From Gammaproteobacteria bacterium (GTDB lineage: Bacteria; Pseudomonadota; Gammaproteobacteria; Burkholderiales; Rhodocyclaceae): 64,000 nt of DNA. Positions 26,536-36,363 of this stretch are shown piece after piece. The translations under genes were made by a program, and so were the position numbers. The first letter of the stretch is position 1. Each line of letters begins with the position of its first letter. The DNA is taken from assembly GCA_018819515.1 (NCBI GenBank), contig JAHJPX010000007.1:496001-560000 (forward strand), read 5' to 3'. The notes beneath the pieces are model-generated. The model made no database searches. It was not told the DNA's origin and worked only from the letters and a program-made list of their open reading frames with translations.

Positions 26536-27699
26536 TCAGTACGCAATCAGGTACGACGACGAACAAGTGGTACTACCGCTCCCATACGACTTGTAATACA
26601 GGTAATACCCGTTGTACGTGATGTTCGAGCAATCGGCGACATTCAACTCATTGACATAAGAATCTCCGGTCAGAGTCAGACTGCTGGTCGAGTCGAGCGC
26701 GACATTCACCGTAGCGCCGCTGTTGGCGGCGTTGATCGTGCCGCTGAGCGTCGATGCGCTGGCGAGCGACAGCGTAACCGTGCTGGACGAGTCGGCAACG
26801 ATGTTGCCGGAGAGCGTTTGCGCTTCAGCATTGACTGTCACGTCGCTGCCCACCGTGCCCCCTTCTGCGGTCAGAAGGACCGAGGATGACGAGCGGGTGA
26901 TGGTGGTGCCTGTCAGGTTGAGGGTTGCCGTCTGGTTGTAGACATAGAAGGCGGACGCGCTGCTGCTGCTGGAACTCCATACGTAGGTGCTGTTGCTCAG
27001 AGTGAGGGTCGCGGCGCCAGCCGTGGCGGAGTTGGCCCAGATCAGGATGCCCCGGTTGTCGTTGGCGTTGGCAGCGATCAGCGTGCTGTCTCTGATGTCC
27101 ATGGTGCTCGCGCCTTCGACCACGGCGACCTCCGCGGCGGTAGCGGTCAACGTGCTGCCGCCGGTCACGGTCATGGAGCCCGACTGCGCCGCCACGACCG
27201 GGGAGGCATCGTCGCCGGTGGTATAGATTTCGATACTGGCCAGTGTCGCCGTGGCGCCCAGCCCGGTGGCCACCACGCCGTCGGCGTCGTCGCTGGTGGT
27301 GCTGATCGTGCCGCCGCTGACGGTAATCGTTCCGCCGGTCGTCGTGGTCGAACTCGAACCGTAGGCCAGCACTGCGGCGCTGAGGCCGTACAAGCTGGAG
27401 TAGGTCGAGGACGATGTCGTGGCGCTGCTGGCGATGGTTGGCGTGACCAGCGTGATCGAGGTGCCGTCGTTCTGCGCGCAGAAGGCCGTCAGGTCGGATT
27501 GGTCAGTGATGGTGAACTCCGGCGATGCGACCGCCTGGCTGCCGGCAGCCAGCGCGTAGACTGCCGTGCCGACGCCGCAGGTACCGGAGTATGGTTCGGT
27601 CGAGGTTTCGGTGTCGCTCGATGAATCGCCTCCGCCACCGCAACCGGCAAGAAGGAACAGGGCGCAAAGCGCGGGTGCATGGCGGAGTTCGAGGGGCAT
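26536..27699 (-). CDS. Ser/Thr-rich lipoprotein, probable beta-helix
   Basis: 387 residues. The lipoprotein signal MPLELRHAPALCALFLLAGC is followed by GGGGDSSSDTETST, so the Cys is probably acylated and outer-membrane sorted. The rest is almost free of Lys and Arg and built of short Ser/Thr/Ala/Gly repeats such as GGTITVSGGTISTTSDDADG, ATLTLSNSTYVWSSS and TVTLSLASASTLSGTI. These are typical of right-handed beta-helices and autotransporter passengers. No transporter domain is present. Five Cys occur in all, some near the ends. It may be a surface adhesin or carbohydrate-binding protein; this is a guess. AAGGA precedes the ATG. Confidence 0.75.
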   Translation of the reverse strand: MPLELRHAPALCALFLLAGCGGGGDSSSDTETSTEPYSGTCGVGTAVYALAAGSQAVASPEFTITDQSDLTAFCAQNDGTSITLVTPTIASSATTSSSTYSSLYGLSAAVLAYGSSSTTTTGGTITVSGGTISTTSDDADGVVATGLGATATLASIEIYTTGDDASPVVAAQSGSMTVTGGSTLTATAAEVAVVEGASTMDIRDSTLIAANANDNRGILIWANSATAGAATLTLSNSTYVWSSSSSSASAFYVYNQTATLNLTGTTITRSSSSVLLTAEGGTVGSDVTVNAEAQTLSGNIVADSSSTVTLSLASASTLSGTINAANSGATVNVALDSTSSLTLTGDSYVNELNVADCSNITYNGYYLYYKSYGSGSTTCSSSYLIAY

Positions 27700-27824
27700 G
27701 TGCGTTCCTTGGCAGCGAAGAGGGACGCGCGCATTGTCGGGGGCCTCCGCGTAAGGCGAGGTCAAGACAGGTAAAACTGTGCAAAGTCGCCGCCCCGGTC
27801 GGCACGGCGACACGCGCGGCCCGG

Positions 27825-28319
27825 CTAGCGTTGGCGGAACGCGATGTAAACGGCCACCAGCAGGAACAGCGTGAACCAGGCGAGCGACCAGTCCGCGATC
27901 GACAAGCCGAGGAACTTCCAGGCCGGGTCGGAACACAGGCCGTTGGCCGAGAACAGGATCGGCACCTGTTCGCCGGCCCGGTCGACCATCTCCTCCCACC
28001 AGGTCGGGTAAGGTGAGCAATTTGTCTCCGGCGCGAAACGCTGGATCCAGACCTGATAGCCGGCGACGAAAATGCCGGTCGCCGCGACCGTCGCCATCGC
28101 CAGCGCGAACAGGCGAGATGCCAGCGACTGGCCGGCGACGAAGAGGCCGACGCCCGCAACGATCGCCAGCCCCAGGTAGAGCATGCGCTGGATGATGCAC
28201 AGCGGACAGGCGCCCAATCCCATCAGTTCGGAGAACGCTACGCCGCCAAGCACCAACCCAAGGCTGGCGGCGAAGACGAACACGAATGGGGTGCGGCGAT
28301 TTGCGAAAATGCGATTCAT
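27825..28319 (-). CDS. dsbB: Disulfide bond formation protein DsbB
   Basis: A 164-residue, four-span inner-membrane protein that reoxidises DsbA using quinone. The CPLC active site is in ELMGLGACPLCIIQRMLY. The second periplasmic loop has the other Cys pair (NCSPYPTWWEE and NGLCSDPAW). A TATGAT hexamer ends 7 bp before the ATG, so the message is probably leaderless. No dsbA is adjacent. Confidence 0.94.
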   Translation of the reverse strand: MNRIFANRRTPFVFVFAASLGLVLGGVAFSELMGLGACPLCIIQRMLYLGLAIVAGVGLFVAGQSLASRLFALAMATVAATGIFVAGYQVWIQRFAPETNCSPYPTWWEEMVDRAGEQVPILFSANGLCSDPAWKFLGLSIADWSLAWFTLFLLVAVYIAFRQR

Positions 28320-28325
28320 CGGGGA

Positions 28326-28331
28326 ATCATA
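28326..28331 (-). promoter_or_regulatory. -10-like hexamer before dsbB
   Basis: TATGAT on the minus strand, then six bases, then the dsbB ATG. No -35 is apparent. Confidence 0.45.
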
Positions 28332-28432
28332 CCTGCATCGTCGTGCCTCGGTGTTCCCGTCCGTGGCTCGGCGTCTGTCACGTGGTTGCGCCGAAACGGG
28401 TTCTGCGCCGGCGCGTCAATCGGGAGACGCAA

Positions 28433-28456
28433 AAAAGTCAGCCATGGGGGCACGCC
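28433..28456 (-). repeat. Dispersed 24-bp motif between dsbB and the esterase-like gene
   Basis: 21 of 24 matches, intergenic. The 244-bp gap holds this copy and the two divergent -10-like boxes, and nothing else that I can recognise. Confidence 0.75.
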
Positions 28457-28551
28457 GCCGAGTCCTCGGTGATGCCCGTGCCACGCGTCGACGCCGTGGT
28501 TTCGGCGTGCGCCGCATCGACGGCAGGAGCGAAGTCGGGGCAATGCTGCAG

Positions 28552-28557
28552 TAATAT
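28552..28557 (+). promoter_or_regulatory. -10-like hexamer before the Cys-rich lipoprotein
   Basis: TAATAT followed by six bases and the ATG at 28564. Confidence 0.4.
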
Positions 28558-28563
28558 TCGCAC

Positions 28564-29634
28564 ATGTCCCGTTTCTTTGCTCCTTTGGCGGCAACCGCCC
28601 TCGTCGCCGCGTCGTGCGGTAGCGGCTCATCGGGCTCGCCAGTGGTAGACGCCGGCCAGTGCGCCCCATCGACCGACTACGTCGTCGCGCCCGTCGCGCT
28701 TTCCCAGTGCGACGGCCTTGGTCCCGGCACCGAGGATTGCCATTTCAGGATCGTGACGAACGCCGGCCAGTGTTGCGCAGAGAAGCCCTGCGATCGCCTG
28801 GTCGTGTACTGGGCTGGCGGCAATCAGACCTGCGAGACCGGCGACATGGATGCGCTGCTGAAAGGCTACGCGGACCGCGGTTTCGTCGCCGCCTGCGCCC
28901 AACCCTATACGACCGAAAACGAGGGCGGAATGTATCCGTACCATCTCGAGTTCGATCGCATGAACAACCTCATGCAGAAGTTGCGCATCGACGTCGCCAC
29001 CCTGTGGACCGGCGACAAACTGGCCACGGCCGGAACCAGCCACGGCGGCACGGCGCCGCTCGTCATTGCGGCTTCGGCCAAGGTGTTCAAGCAGCATGCC
29101 GACGTCTGGATGGGCAAGACGCACACGGCGATGCTCCTGTACGACGGCATTTCCAATCCCAAGACCCTGGAGGAATGGGCAGGTTCGCAGTCCGGGTGCG
29201 GCCTGTTCCATCAACGCTACGTGGGACGCTATGGCGACGGCTCGCCGCTGACCCATGATTGTGGCAACGGCGCCTGCTACTGCTCGAACCCGGCACACGC
29301 GTCCGACTGGGTGAAGGACACCGTAGTGATCGGCGCAACGGAGCCGCCCAGCCCTTACACCTGCGCCGACTTCGCGCCCGACTCGGGTGCCGTGCTTTAC
29401 CGATTTGCGAGTTGCAGCGGCGCGTCGGGGGCCAGCCCCTGCGGCATCCTCGGCGACATCGTGCCGGACGAGCAACAGGAGGCGCCGTACCAAGCCTTGA
29501 CGTCATGTTCCGGCGTGGTCGCCAACTACGCGAAGTACCCCACCTGCGCGCACCTTCTGTGCGGCGGTTTCACCACCAGCGAAAACTGCGGCGGGGATGA
29601 CGGAGTGAACTGGCTCGAAGCGAACGGTTGGTGA
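28564..29634 (+). CDS. Cys-rich esterase-like lipoprotein
   Basis: 356 residues. The N-terminus MSRFFAPLAATALVAASCGS is a lipoprotein signal (AASC). The mature part contains about 20 further Cys spread along the chain, suggesting many disulfides. A nucleophile-elbow-like GTSHGGTAP (about residue 158) and the preceding LVVYWAGGN and CAQPYTTENEGG point to an alpha/beta-hydrolase fold. The catalytic Asp and His are not certain. Export and heavy disulfide bonding fit with dsbB next door. I do not recognise a named family; a secreted esterase or depolymerase is a possibility only. Confidence 0.75.
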   Translation: MSRFFAPLAATALVAASCGSGSSGSPVVDAGQCAPSTDYVVAPVALSQCDGLGPGTEDCHFRIVTNAGQCCAEKPCDRLVVYWAGGNQTCETGDMDALLKGYADRGFVAACAQPYTTENEGGMYPYHLEFDRMNNLMQKLRIDVATLWTGDKLATAGTSHGGTAPLVIAASAKVFKQHADVWMGKTHTAMLLYDGISNPKTLEEWAGSQSGCGLFHQRYVGRYGDGSPLTHDCGNGACYCSNPAHASDWVKDTVVIGATEPPSPYTCADFAPDSGAVLYRFASCSGASGASPCGILGDIVPDEQQEAPYQALTSCSGVVANYAKYPTCAHLLCGGFTTSENCGGDDGVNWLEANGW

Positions 29635-29641
29635 CCACGGC

Positions 29642-29665
29642 AAAAGTCAGCCGTGGCGAGACGCC
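29642..29665 (-). repeat. Dispersed 24-bp motif between the esterase-like gene and ybaK
   Basis: 22 of 24 matches. It fills most of the gap between two convergent stop codons. Confidence 0.8.
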
Positions 29666-29668
29666 ACC

Positions 29669-30160
29669 TCAATCCGCCCTACCCACCTCGACGACCTTCG
29701 GTGCCAGTACGCGCAGGATGTCATGCGGGTGCACGCCGACCAGGTAGCCGCGCCGGCCGCCGTTGATGTAGATCAGCGGCAGGTCGAGGATGCTTTTCTC
29801 CAGATAGATCGGCAGTTGCTTCTTGGTGCCGAAGGGCGAGCAACCGCCGACCATGTAGCCGGTGTGGCGCAGCGCGTCGTCGGGGGTGCAGGGCGCGATC
29901 TTCTTGACGCCCACCTGCCGCGCCAGTTCCTTGGTCGACACCTTGCGGTCGCCGTGCATCAGCACGATCAGCGGCTTCCTGTTTTCGTCCTCCATCACCA
30001 GCGTCTTCACCACCGCGTGCTCGGCGACGTTGAGTTCGCGCGATGAAACGCTAGTGCCACCATGCTCCTCGTACGCGTAGAGGTGGTTGGAGTGGGCGAT
30101 GCGGTGCTTCTGGAGGAACTTGGTGGCCGGCGTTTCCGGGGCCTGCGATTCGGGTTTCAT
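29669..30160 (-). CDS. ybaK: YbaK/EbsC-type Cys-tRNA(Pro)/(Cys) deacylase
   Basis: 163 residues. The editing-domain motifs KTLVMEDENRKPLIVLMHGD, the catalytic-lysine region KKIAPC and GYMVGGCSPFGTKKQLPIYLE are present. The family removes mischarged cysteine from tRNA(Pro). It starts 4 bp after the xerD stop and is therefore the last gene of a long coupled minus-strand run from gcdH to ybaK. Confidence 0.92.
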   Translation of the reverse strand: MKPESQAPETPATKFLQKHRIAHSNHLYAYEEHGGTSVSSRELNVAEHAVVKTLVMEDENRKPLIVLMHGDRKVSTKELARQVGVKKIAPCTPDDALRHTGYMVGGCSPFGTKKQLPIYLEKSILDLPLIYINGGRRGYLVGVHPHDILRVLAPKVVEVGRAD

Positions 30161-30163
30161 GTT

Positions 30164-31162
30164 CTATCCGCGAGGGTGGTGTTCGTGATGCAGCTTCTTG
30201 AGTCGTTCGCGCGCCACATGAGTATAGACCTGGGTCGTGGAGATGTCGGCATGGCCGAGCAGCATCTGCACCACGCGCAGGTCGGCGCCGTGGTTGAGCA
30301 GGTGGGTGGCGAAGGCGTGGCGCATCACGTGCGGCGAAATTTTCTCGCGCGGGATGCCGGCCGCGACGGCGTGGTTCTTGATCAGTGTCCAGGCCATCTG
30401 CCGTGTCATCACGCCTGACTTTTCCTTGCGCGCGGTGACGAACACATAGTCGGAATCGCGGCCCTTGAGCAGCTCGGGCCGGCCGTCGGCGAGCCAGCGA
30501 TTCAGCCACTCGATGGCGACTTCGCCGAGCGGCACCAGCCGCTCCTTGCTGCCCTTGCCGAACACGCGCACCAGGCCGTCGGTGAGCGAGAGCTCGAACA
30601 TCTTCAGGCCGATCAGTTCCGAGACGCGCAGGCCGGTGGCATAGACGACTTCGAGCAGCGTGCGGTCGCGCAGGCCGCGCGCCGTGTTTACATCCGGTGA
30701 GGCGAGCAGCGCCTCGACCTGCTTCTCCGAAAGCGTCTTCGGAAAACGCTCGGCCGCGCGTGGCCGCTCGATGTTGAGCAGCGGATCGACCTTGATACGA
30801 CCCTGGTCGAGCAGCCAGCGGTAGAAGCGGCGCAGCGTCGAATGCAGGCGCCGCTGCGAGGTCGGTTTGAAGCCCTCGACTCGTGCATGCAGGTGGGCGA
30901 GGTAGCGGTTGATTGCCGCCTCGTCAGCATGCGCCAGGTCGAGCTTCCGTTTGGTGAGCCAGAGCGAGAACAGCGCGAGGTCGCTGCGATAGGCGGCGAG
31001 CGTGTTCTTCGCCAGCCCGTCGGCCAGCCAGAGCGCGTCGGCAAACTCGTCGATTAAGCCCCCCCCCGAAAGCCTCGCTATGCTCGGCTCTCCCCCCAGG
31101 GGGCCAAGAAACTCTTGGGGCGGCCCGGCGAGTTTCTTGCGCGCCTTAGGCGGTTCTTTCAT
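30164..31162 (-). CDS. xerD: Site-specific tyrosine recombinase XerD
   Basis: 332 residues. The catalytic residues are visible: Arg in ATGLRVSELIGL, HVMRHAFATHLL, LLGHADISTTQVYTHV (His and Tyr nucleophile). It resolves chromosome dimers with XerC. The first about 34 residues (MKEPPKARKKLAGPPQEFLG...) are not XerD-like. They are encoded by a C-rich palindromic element (31057-31145) between the ATG at 31162 and the normal N-terminal core IDEFADALWLADGL. No ATG lies at the core itself. A non-ATG start there is an alternative. It overlaps ogt by 17 bp. Confidence 0.9.
   Translation of the reverse strand: MKEPPKARKKLAGPPQEFLGPLGGEPSIARLSGGGLIDEFADALWLADGLAKNTLAAYRSDLALFSLWLTKRKLDLAHADEAAINRYLAHLHARVEGFKPTSQRRLHSTLRRFYRWLLDQGRIKVDPLLNIERPRAAERFPKTLSEKQVEALLASPDVNTARGLRDRTLLEVVYATGLRVSELIGLKMFELSLTDGLVRVFGKGSKERLVPLGEVAIEWLNRWLADGRPELLKGRDSDYVFVTARKEKSGVMTRQMAWTLIKNHAVAAGIPREKISPHVMRHAFATHLLNHGADLRVVQMLLGHADISTTQVYTHVARERLKKLHHEHHPRG
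31057..31145. repeat. C-rich palindromic element in the xerD 5' end
   Basis: Contains nine C in a row (31059-31067), a CCCCCC/GGGGG block and a 9-bp inverted repeat AAGAAACTC (31106-31114) / GAGTTTCTT (31130-31138). It lies between the ogt stop and the conserved XerD core and looks like a small intergenic repeat absorbed into the gene. I see only this copy in the window. Confidence 0.65.
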
Positions 31163-31622
31163 GGGCCAGCAGCCAGCGCTTGACGTCGAGCAGGAAACCG
31201 CCGCGCTGGCGGGCGAAGCCGCCCAGTCCCTGGTTGGCTCCTCCTGCTGCGACGACGCGGTGGCAGGGCACCACGACCGGGTACGGGTTGGCACCGCAGG
31301 CATTGCCGACGGCGCGCGGGCCGCTGCCGATCTTTGCAGCGATTTCGCCGTACCGCCGGGTCCTGCCGGCCGGGACGGCGGCGATGGCGGACCAGACCTT
31401 GCGCTGGAAAGGCGTACCGGCGGGCGCGAGCGGCAGTGAGAAGGCGAAGCTCGAATCCTTCAACCAGGCGCGCAACTGACGCACGGTCTCCTTGGCGAGC
31501 AGCGACTTCGGTGCGACTTCGGCGCGCGGTTCGAGGAACTCGATACCGGTGACTTCGTCCTGATTGCAACGGACCCCGAGGCTGAAGCCGGGGGCGGAAA
31601 CGACAGCGTCGAAATTTTTCAT
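31146..31622 (-). CDS. ogt: Methylated-DNA--protein-cysteine methyltransferase
   Basis: 158 residues. The active site PCHRVV, the DNA-binding helix RKVWSAIAAVPAGRTRRYGEIA and GNACGANPYPVVVPCHRV are all present. It repairs O6-alkylguanine by suicide alkyl transfer. The ATG at 31622 follows GGAGG at 8 bp and overlaps the DUF1850 stop as ATGA. The N-terminal domain is short, as in Ogt rather than Ada. Confidence 0.93.
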   Translation of the reverse strand: MKNFDAVVSAPGFSLGVRCNQDEVTGIEFLEPRAEVAPKSLLAKETVRQLRAWLKDSSFAFSLPLAPAGTPFQRKVWSAIAAVPAGRTRRYGEIAAKIGSGPRAVGNACGANPYPVVVPCHRVVAAGGANQGLGGFARQRGGFLLDVKRWLLAHERTA

Positions 31623-31989
31623 GGGCATGCCTCCACCACGATGGTGGAAGGATTTTCCGCTCCCGGCAGCAGCTCGGCAAGCGGTTGGCAATGCCCCTTG
31701 GTACACAGCTGGTACCCGGCGGTGTAGGGCGAGCGGGCGAGCCGCAGTTGTGTCTGGGGGGGTAGCCCGGGCCGGTAATGCCAGACGCCGTCCTTGAGCA
31801 CCGCGTCGGCGGGCGGTTCCATCCCCGCACCCGTCCCGCGGATCCGTGCTTCGACGAGACGCAGACGGTTTCCGTCGAGAACGTAGTCCTCTTCCCAGCG
31901 GACCTTTTCGATCGAGTGCGTCCAGGCCAGCGTGAAGGATTCGACGGCGAGAACCGTCGCCACGGCGCCGGCGGAAAGACAGAGCGGCA

Positions 31990-31990
<1 letters not shown>
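31619..31990 (-). CDS. DUF1850 family protein, partner of the TRAP transporter
   Basis: 123 residues. The N-terminal segment LCLSAGAVATVLAVESFTLAWTHSIEKVRWEEDY shows the DUF1850 hallmark FTLAWTHSIEKVRWEE. The remainder is a small beta domain. Genes of this type sit beside TAXI-type TRAP transporter permeases, as here (ATGA overlap with the permease). Its role is unknown, probably accessory to transport. Confidence 0.85.
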
Positions 31991-34077
<2,087 letters not shown>

Positions 34078-34084
34078 CCGACCC

Positions 34085-34108
34085 AAAAGTCAGTCGTGGT
34101 GGCACGCC
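34085..34108 (-). repeat. Dispersed 24-bp motif between TRAP permease and binding protein
   Basis: 21 of 24 matches. It fills the gap after the binding-protein stop and before the permease ATG. Confidence 0.8.
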
Positions 34109-34118
34109 GCGCCGCCGC

Positions 34119-35075
34119 CTACTTGATCAGGCCGGCTTCGCGATAGTACTTTTCGGCGCCCGGATGCAGCGGCGCGGGCGGCGCCTTGGCGGCGGCTTCC
34201 TTCTTGATGCCCTTGGCGGCGCCGTGCGCGGCGACCATCTGGTCGAGGTTCTCGAACATCGCCTTGGTCATTTTGTACACCGTGTCGGCCGGTACGCCCT
34301 CGTGGGTGACGAGGAAGTTCTGGATCGCGATGGTGGCGACTTCGCCGCCCTGGCCGCTGTAGGTGTCGGCCGGAATGACGCCGGGCTGATAGGCGGCGTC
34401 GCCGATCCTGTCGATGACGTCGGGCGTGATCGGCACGATGAGAACCTTCAGCGACGTCGCCAGATCGCGCACCGCCGCGACGCCGAGTCCGGCGGAGATC
34501 AGCGTGGCGTCGAGCTGGCGGTTCTTCATCAGTTCCACCGACTCGCCGAAGGGCAGGTACTCGACCTTGCTGAAATCGTCGTAGCTCATGCCGGCCGCCT
34601 TGAAGATGGCGCGGGCGTTGAGTTCGGTGCCGCTCTTCGGCGCGCCGACTGCGACCCGCTTGCCTTTCAGGTCGGCCAGCGAGCGGATGCCGGATTCGGC
34701 CGAGGCGACGATCTGGATGTAGTTCGGGTAGATGGCGGCCAATGTACGCAGCTTGTTGAGTGGCGTCTTGAAGCCGGCGTCGGCGTCGCCCTTCCAGGCG
34801 TTCGAGAAGGCGTCGCCGAGCGTGAAGCCGACTTCGCCCTTGCCGGCCTGCAGCAGGTTGAGGTTTTCGGCGCTGGCCTTGGTCGACTGCACCGAGGACT
34901 TGGCATCGGGAATCGCCTTGCCGTAGATCTGCGACAGCGCGACGCCGAGCGGGTAGTAGACGCCGCTGGTGCCGCCAGTCAGTACGTTGATGAACTCTCC
35001 GGCGAGCGCCGCCGGCGCGGTCAGGGTGACGAGGACGCCGACAGAGGCGGTGCGAAGCAGGGTGCGCAGTTTCAT
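34119..35075 (-). CDS. TAXI-family TRAP transporter solute-binding protein
   Basis: 318 residues. The signal peptide is MKLRTLLRTASVGVLVTLTAPAALA. The TAXI signature region FINVLTGGTSGVYYPLGVALSQIYG is at the mature N-terminus, followed by STKASAENLNLLQAGKGEVGFTLGD. It binds the substrate in the periplasm and delivers it to the fused permease. GAGGAG precedes the ATG. Neighbours gcdH and a CoA transferase suggest a dicarboxylate such as glutarate, which is an inference from context only. Confidence 0.93.
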   Translation of the reverse strand: MKLRTLLRTASVGVLVTLTAPAALAGEFINVLTGGTSGVYYPLGVALSQIYGKAIPDAKSSVQSTKASAENLNLLQAGKGEVGFTLGDAFSNAWKGDADAGFKTPLNKLRTLAAIYPNYIQIVASAESGIRSLADLKGKRVAVGAPKSGTELNARAIFKAAGMSYDDFSKVEYLPFGESVELMKNRQLDATLISAGLGVAAVRDLATSLKVLIVPITPDVIDRIGDAAYQPGVIPADTYSGQGGEVATIAIQNFLVTHEGVPADTVYKMTKAMFENLDQMVAAHGAAKGIKKEAAAKAPPAPLHPGAEKYYREAGLIK

Positions 35076-35130
35076 GATTTCTCCTCTCTTGTTGTGTGGC
35101 CTTGTTCGGGAATCGGATTGCATGAATAGC

Positions 35131-36348
35131 TTACACGATGCCCGCCGCGCGCATGGCGGCGATTTCGTCGGCGCCATAGCCGAGCGATCGCAGAACCTCG
35201 TCGGTGTCCTGGCCCAGCCTTGGCGGTGCGCGACGATATTCCACCGGAGTCGCTGAGAGCCTGATCGGATTGGCCACCTGTGGCACGTCGTCTCCCGATG
35301 GCCGTGTCATCGCCAGTTGCATGCCGCGATGCATCACCTGCGGATCGGCGAACACGCCGGCCAGATCGTTGATCGGCCCGCATGGCACGCCGGCCTTTTC
35401 CAGCGCCTCGATCCACCCGGCGGAGGTCCTCGTCACCGTCGCCTGCCGCAGCAGCGGAATCAGCGTCCGGCGGTTCTCGACGCGGCCGGCATTGGTGGCG
35501 AAGCGCGTGTCGGCCGCCCATTCCGGATGGCCGGCGACGGCGCAGAACTTAGCGAACTGCGCGTCGTTGCCGATGGCGAGAATCATGTCGCCGTCGGCGG
35601 TGGGGAAATCCTGGTAGGGCACGATGTTCGGATGGCCGTTGCCCATGCGCGTCGGCGTCGTGCCGGACACCAGATAGTTGAGCGCCTGGTTGGCGAGACA
35701 GGCAACCTGCACGTCGAGCAGTGCCAGGTCGATGTGCTGACCTTCACCGGTACGGTCGCGATGGGCAATCGCGGCGAGGATGGCGACAGCGGCGTGCAGG
35801 CCGGTGAGGATGTCGGCGAGGGCGACGCCGACCTTCTGCGGCCCCGCGCCATCTTCGCCGTCGGCGCGGCCGGTGATGCTCATCAGGCCGCCCATGCCCT
35901 GGATCAGGAAATCGTAGCCGGCGCGGGCCGCGTAGGGACCGTCCTGGCCGAAGCCGGTGATCGAACAGTAGACGAGTCGCGGATTGATCGCCTTCAGGGT
36001 CTGGTAATCGAGACCGAAGGCGGCGAGGCCGCCGACCTTGAAGTTCTCGATGACCACGTCGGCATCGGCGGCGAGCTTGCGCACGATGGCCTGCCCCTCG
36101 GGGCGCGAAAAGTCAGCCGTGACGGAACGCCGGTTGCGGTTGGTGCAGAGGTAATAGGCGGCGTCGGATGTCTCCTCGCCGGCGGTGTTCTTCAGCCAGG
36201 GCGGCCCCCAGCGGCGAGTGTCGTCGCCGCCGTCCGGCCTTTCGATCTTGATCACCTCGGCGCCGAGGTCGCCGAGCATCTGGCTGGCCCAGGGGCCGGC
36301 CAGCACGCGCGACAGGTCGAGAACCTTCAGGTGCGACAGCGCGCCCAT
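35131..36348 (-). CDS. CaiB/BaiF-type CoA transferase, likely succinyl-CoA:glutarate type
   Basis: A 405-residue class III CoA transferase. Blocks are LKVLDLSRVLAGPWASQMLGDLGAEVIKIE, the catalytic Asp in AGYDFLIQGMGGLMSITG, and PYQDFPTADGDMILAIGND. It exchanges CoA between carboxylic acids. Adjacency to glutaryl-CoA dehydrogenase (15-bp gap) suggests activation of glutarate. The dispersed motif encodes RSVTADF within the otherwise conserved CTNRNRRSVTADFSRPEGQ, again without an evident insertion. Confidence 0.9.
   Translation of the reverse strand: MGALSHLKVLDLSRVLAGPWASQMLGDLGAEVIKIERPDGGDDTRRWGPPWLKNTAGEETSDAAYYLCTNRNRRSVTADFSRPEGQAIVRKLAADADVVIENFKVGGLAAFGLDYQTLKAINPRLVYCSITGFGQDGPYAARAGYDFLIQGMGGLMSITGRADGEDGAGPQKVGVALADILTGLHAAVAILAAIAHRDRTGEGQHIDLALLDVQVACLANQALNYLVSGTTPTRMGNGHPNIVPYQDFPTADGDMILAIGNDAQFAKFCAVAGHPEWAADTRFATNAGRVENRRTLIPLLRQATVTRTSAGWIEALEKAGVPCGPINDLAGVFADPQVMHRGMQLAMTRPSGDDVPQVANPIRLSATPVEYRRAPPRLGQDTDEVLRSLGYGADEIAAMRAAGIV
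36108..36131 (-). repeat. Dispersed 24-bp motif in the CoA transferase gene
   Basis: 22 of 24 matches, same strand as the gene, read as RSVTADF in a conserved segment. Confidence 0.8.
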
Positions 36349-36363
36349 TGTCGAGAACGAGCG

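Noticed and set aside
30400..30423. A further copy of the motif in xerD
   Set aside because: 18 of 24 positions; only the CTGACTTTT end is convincing.
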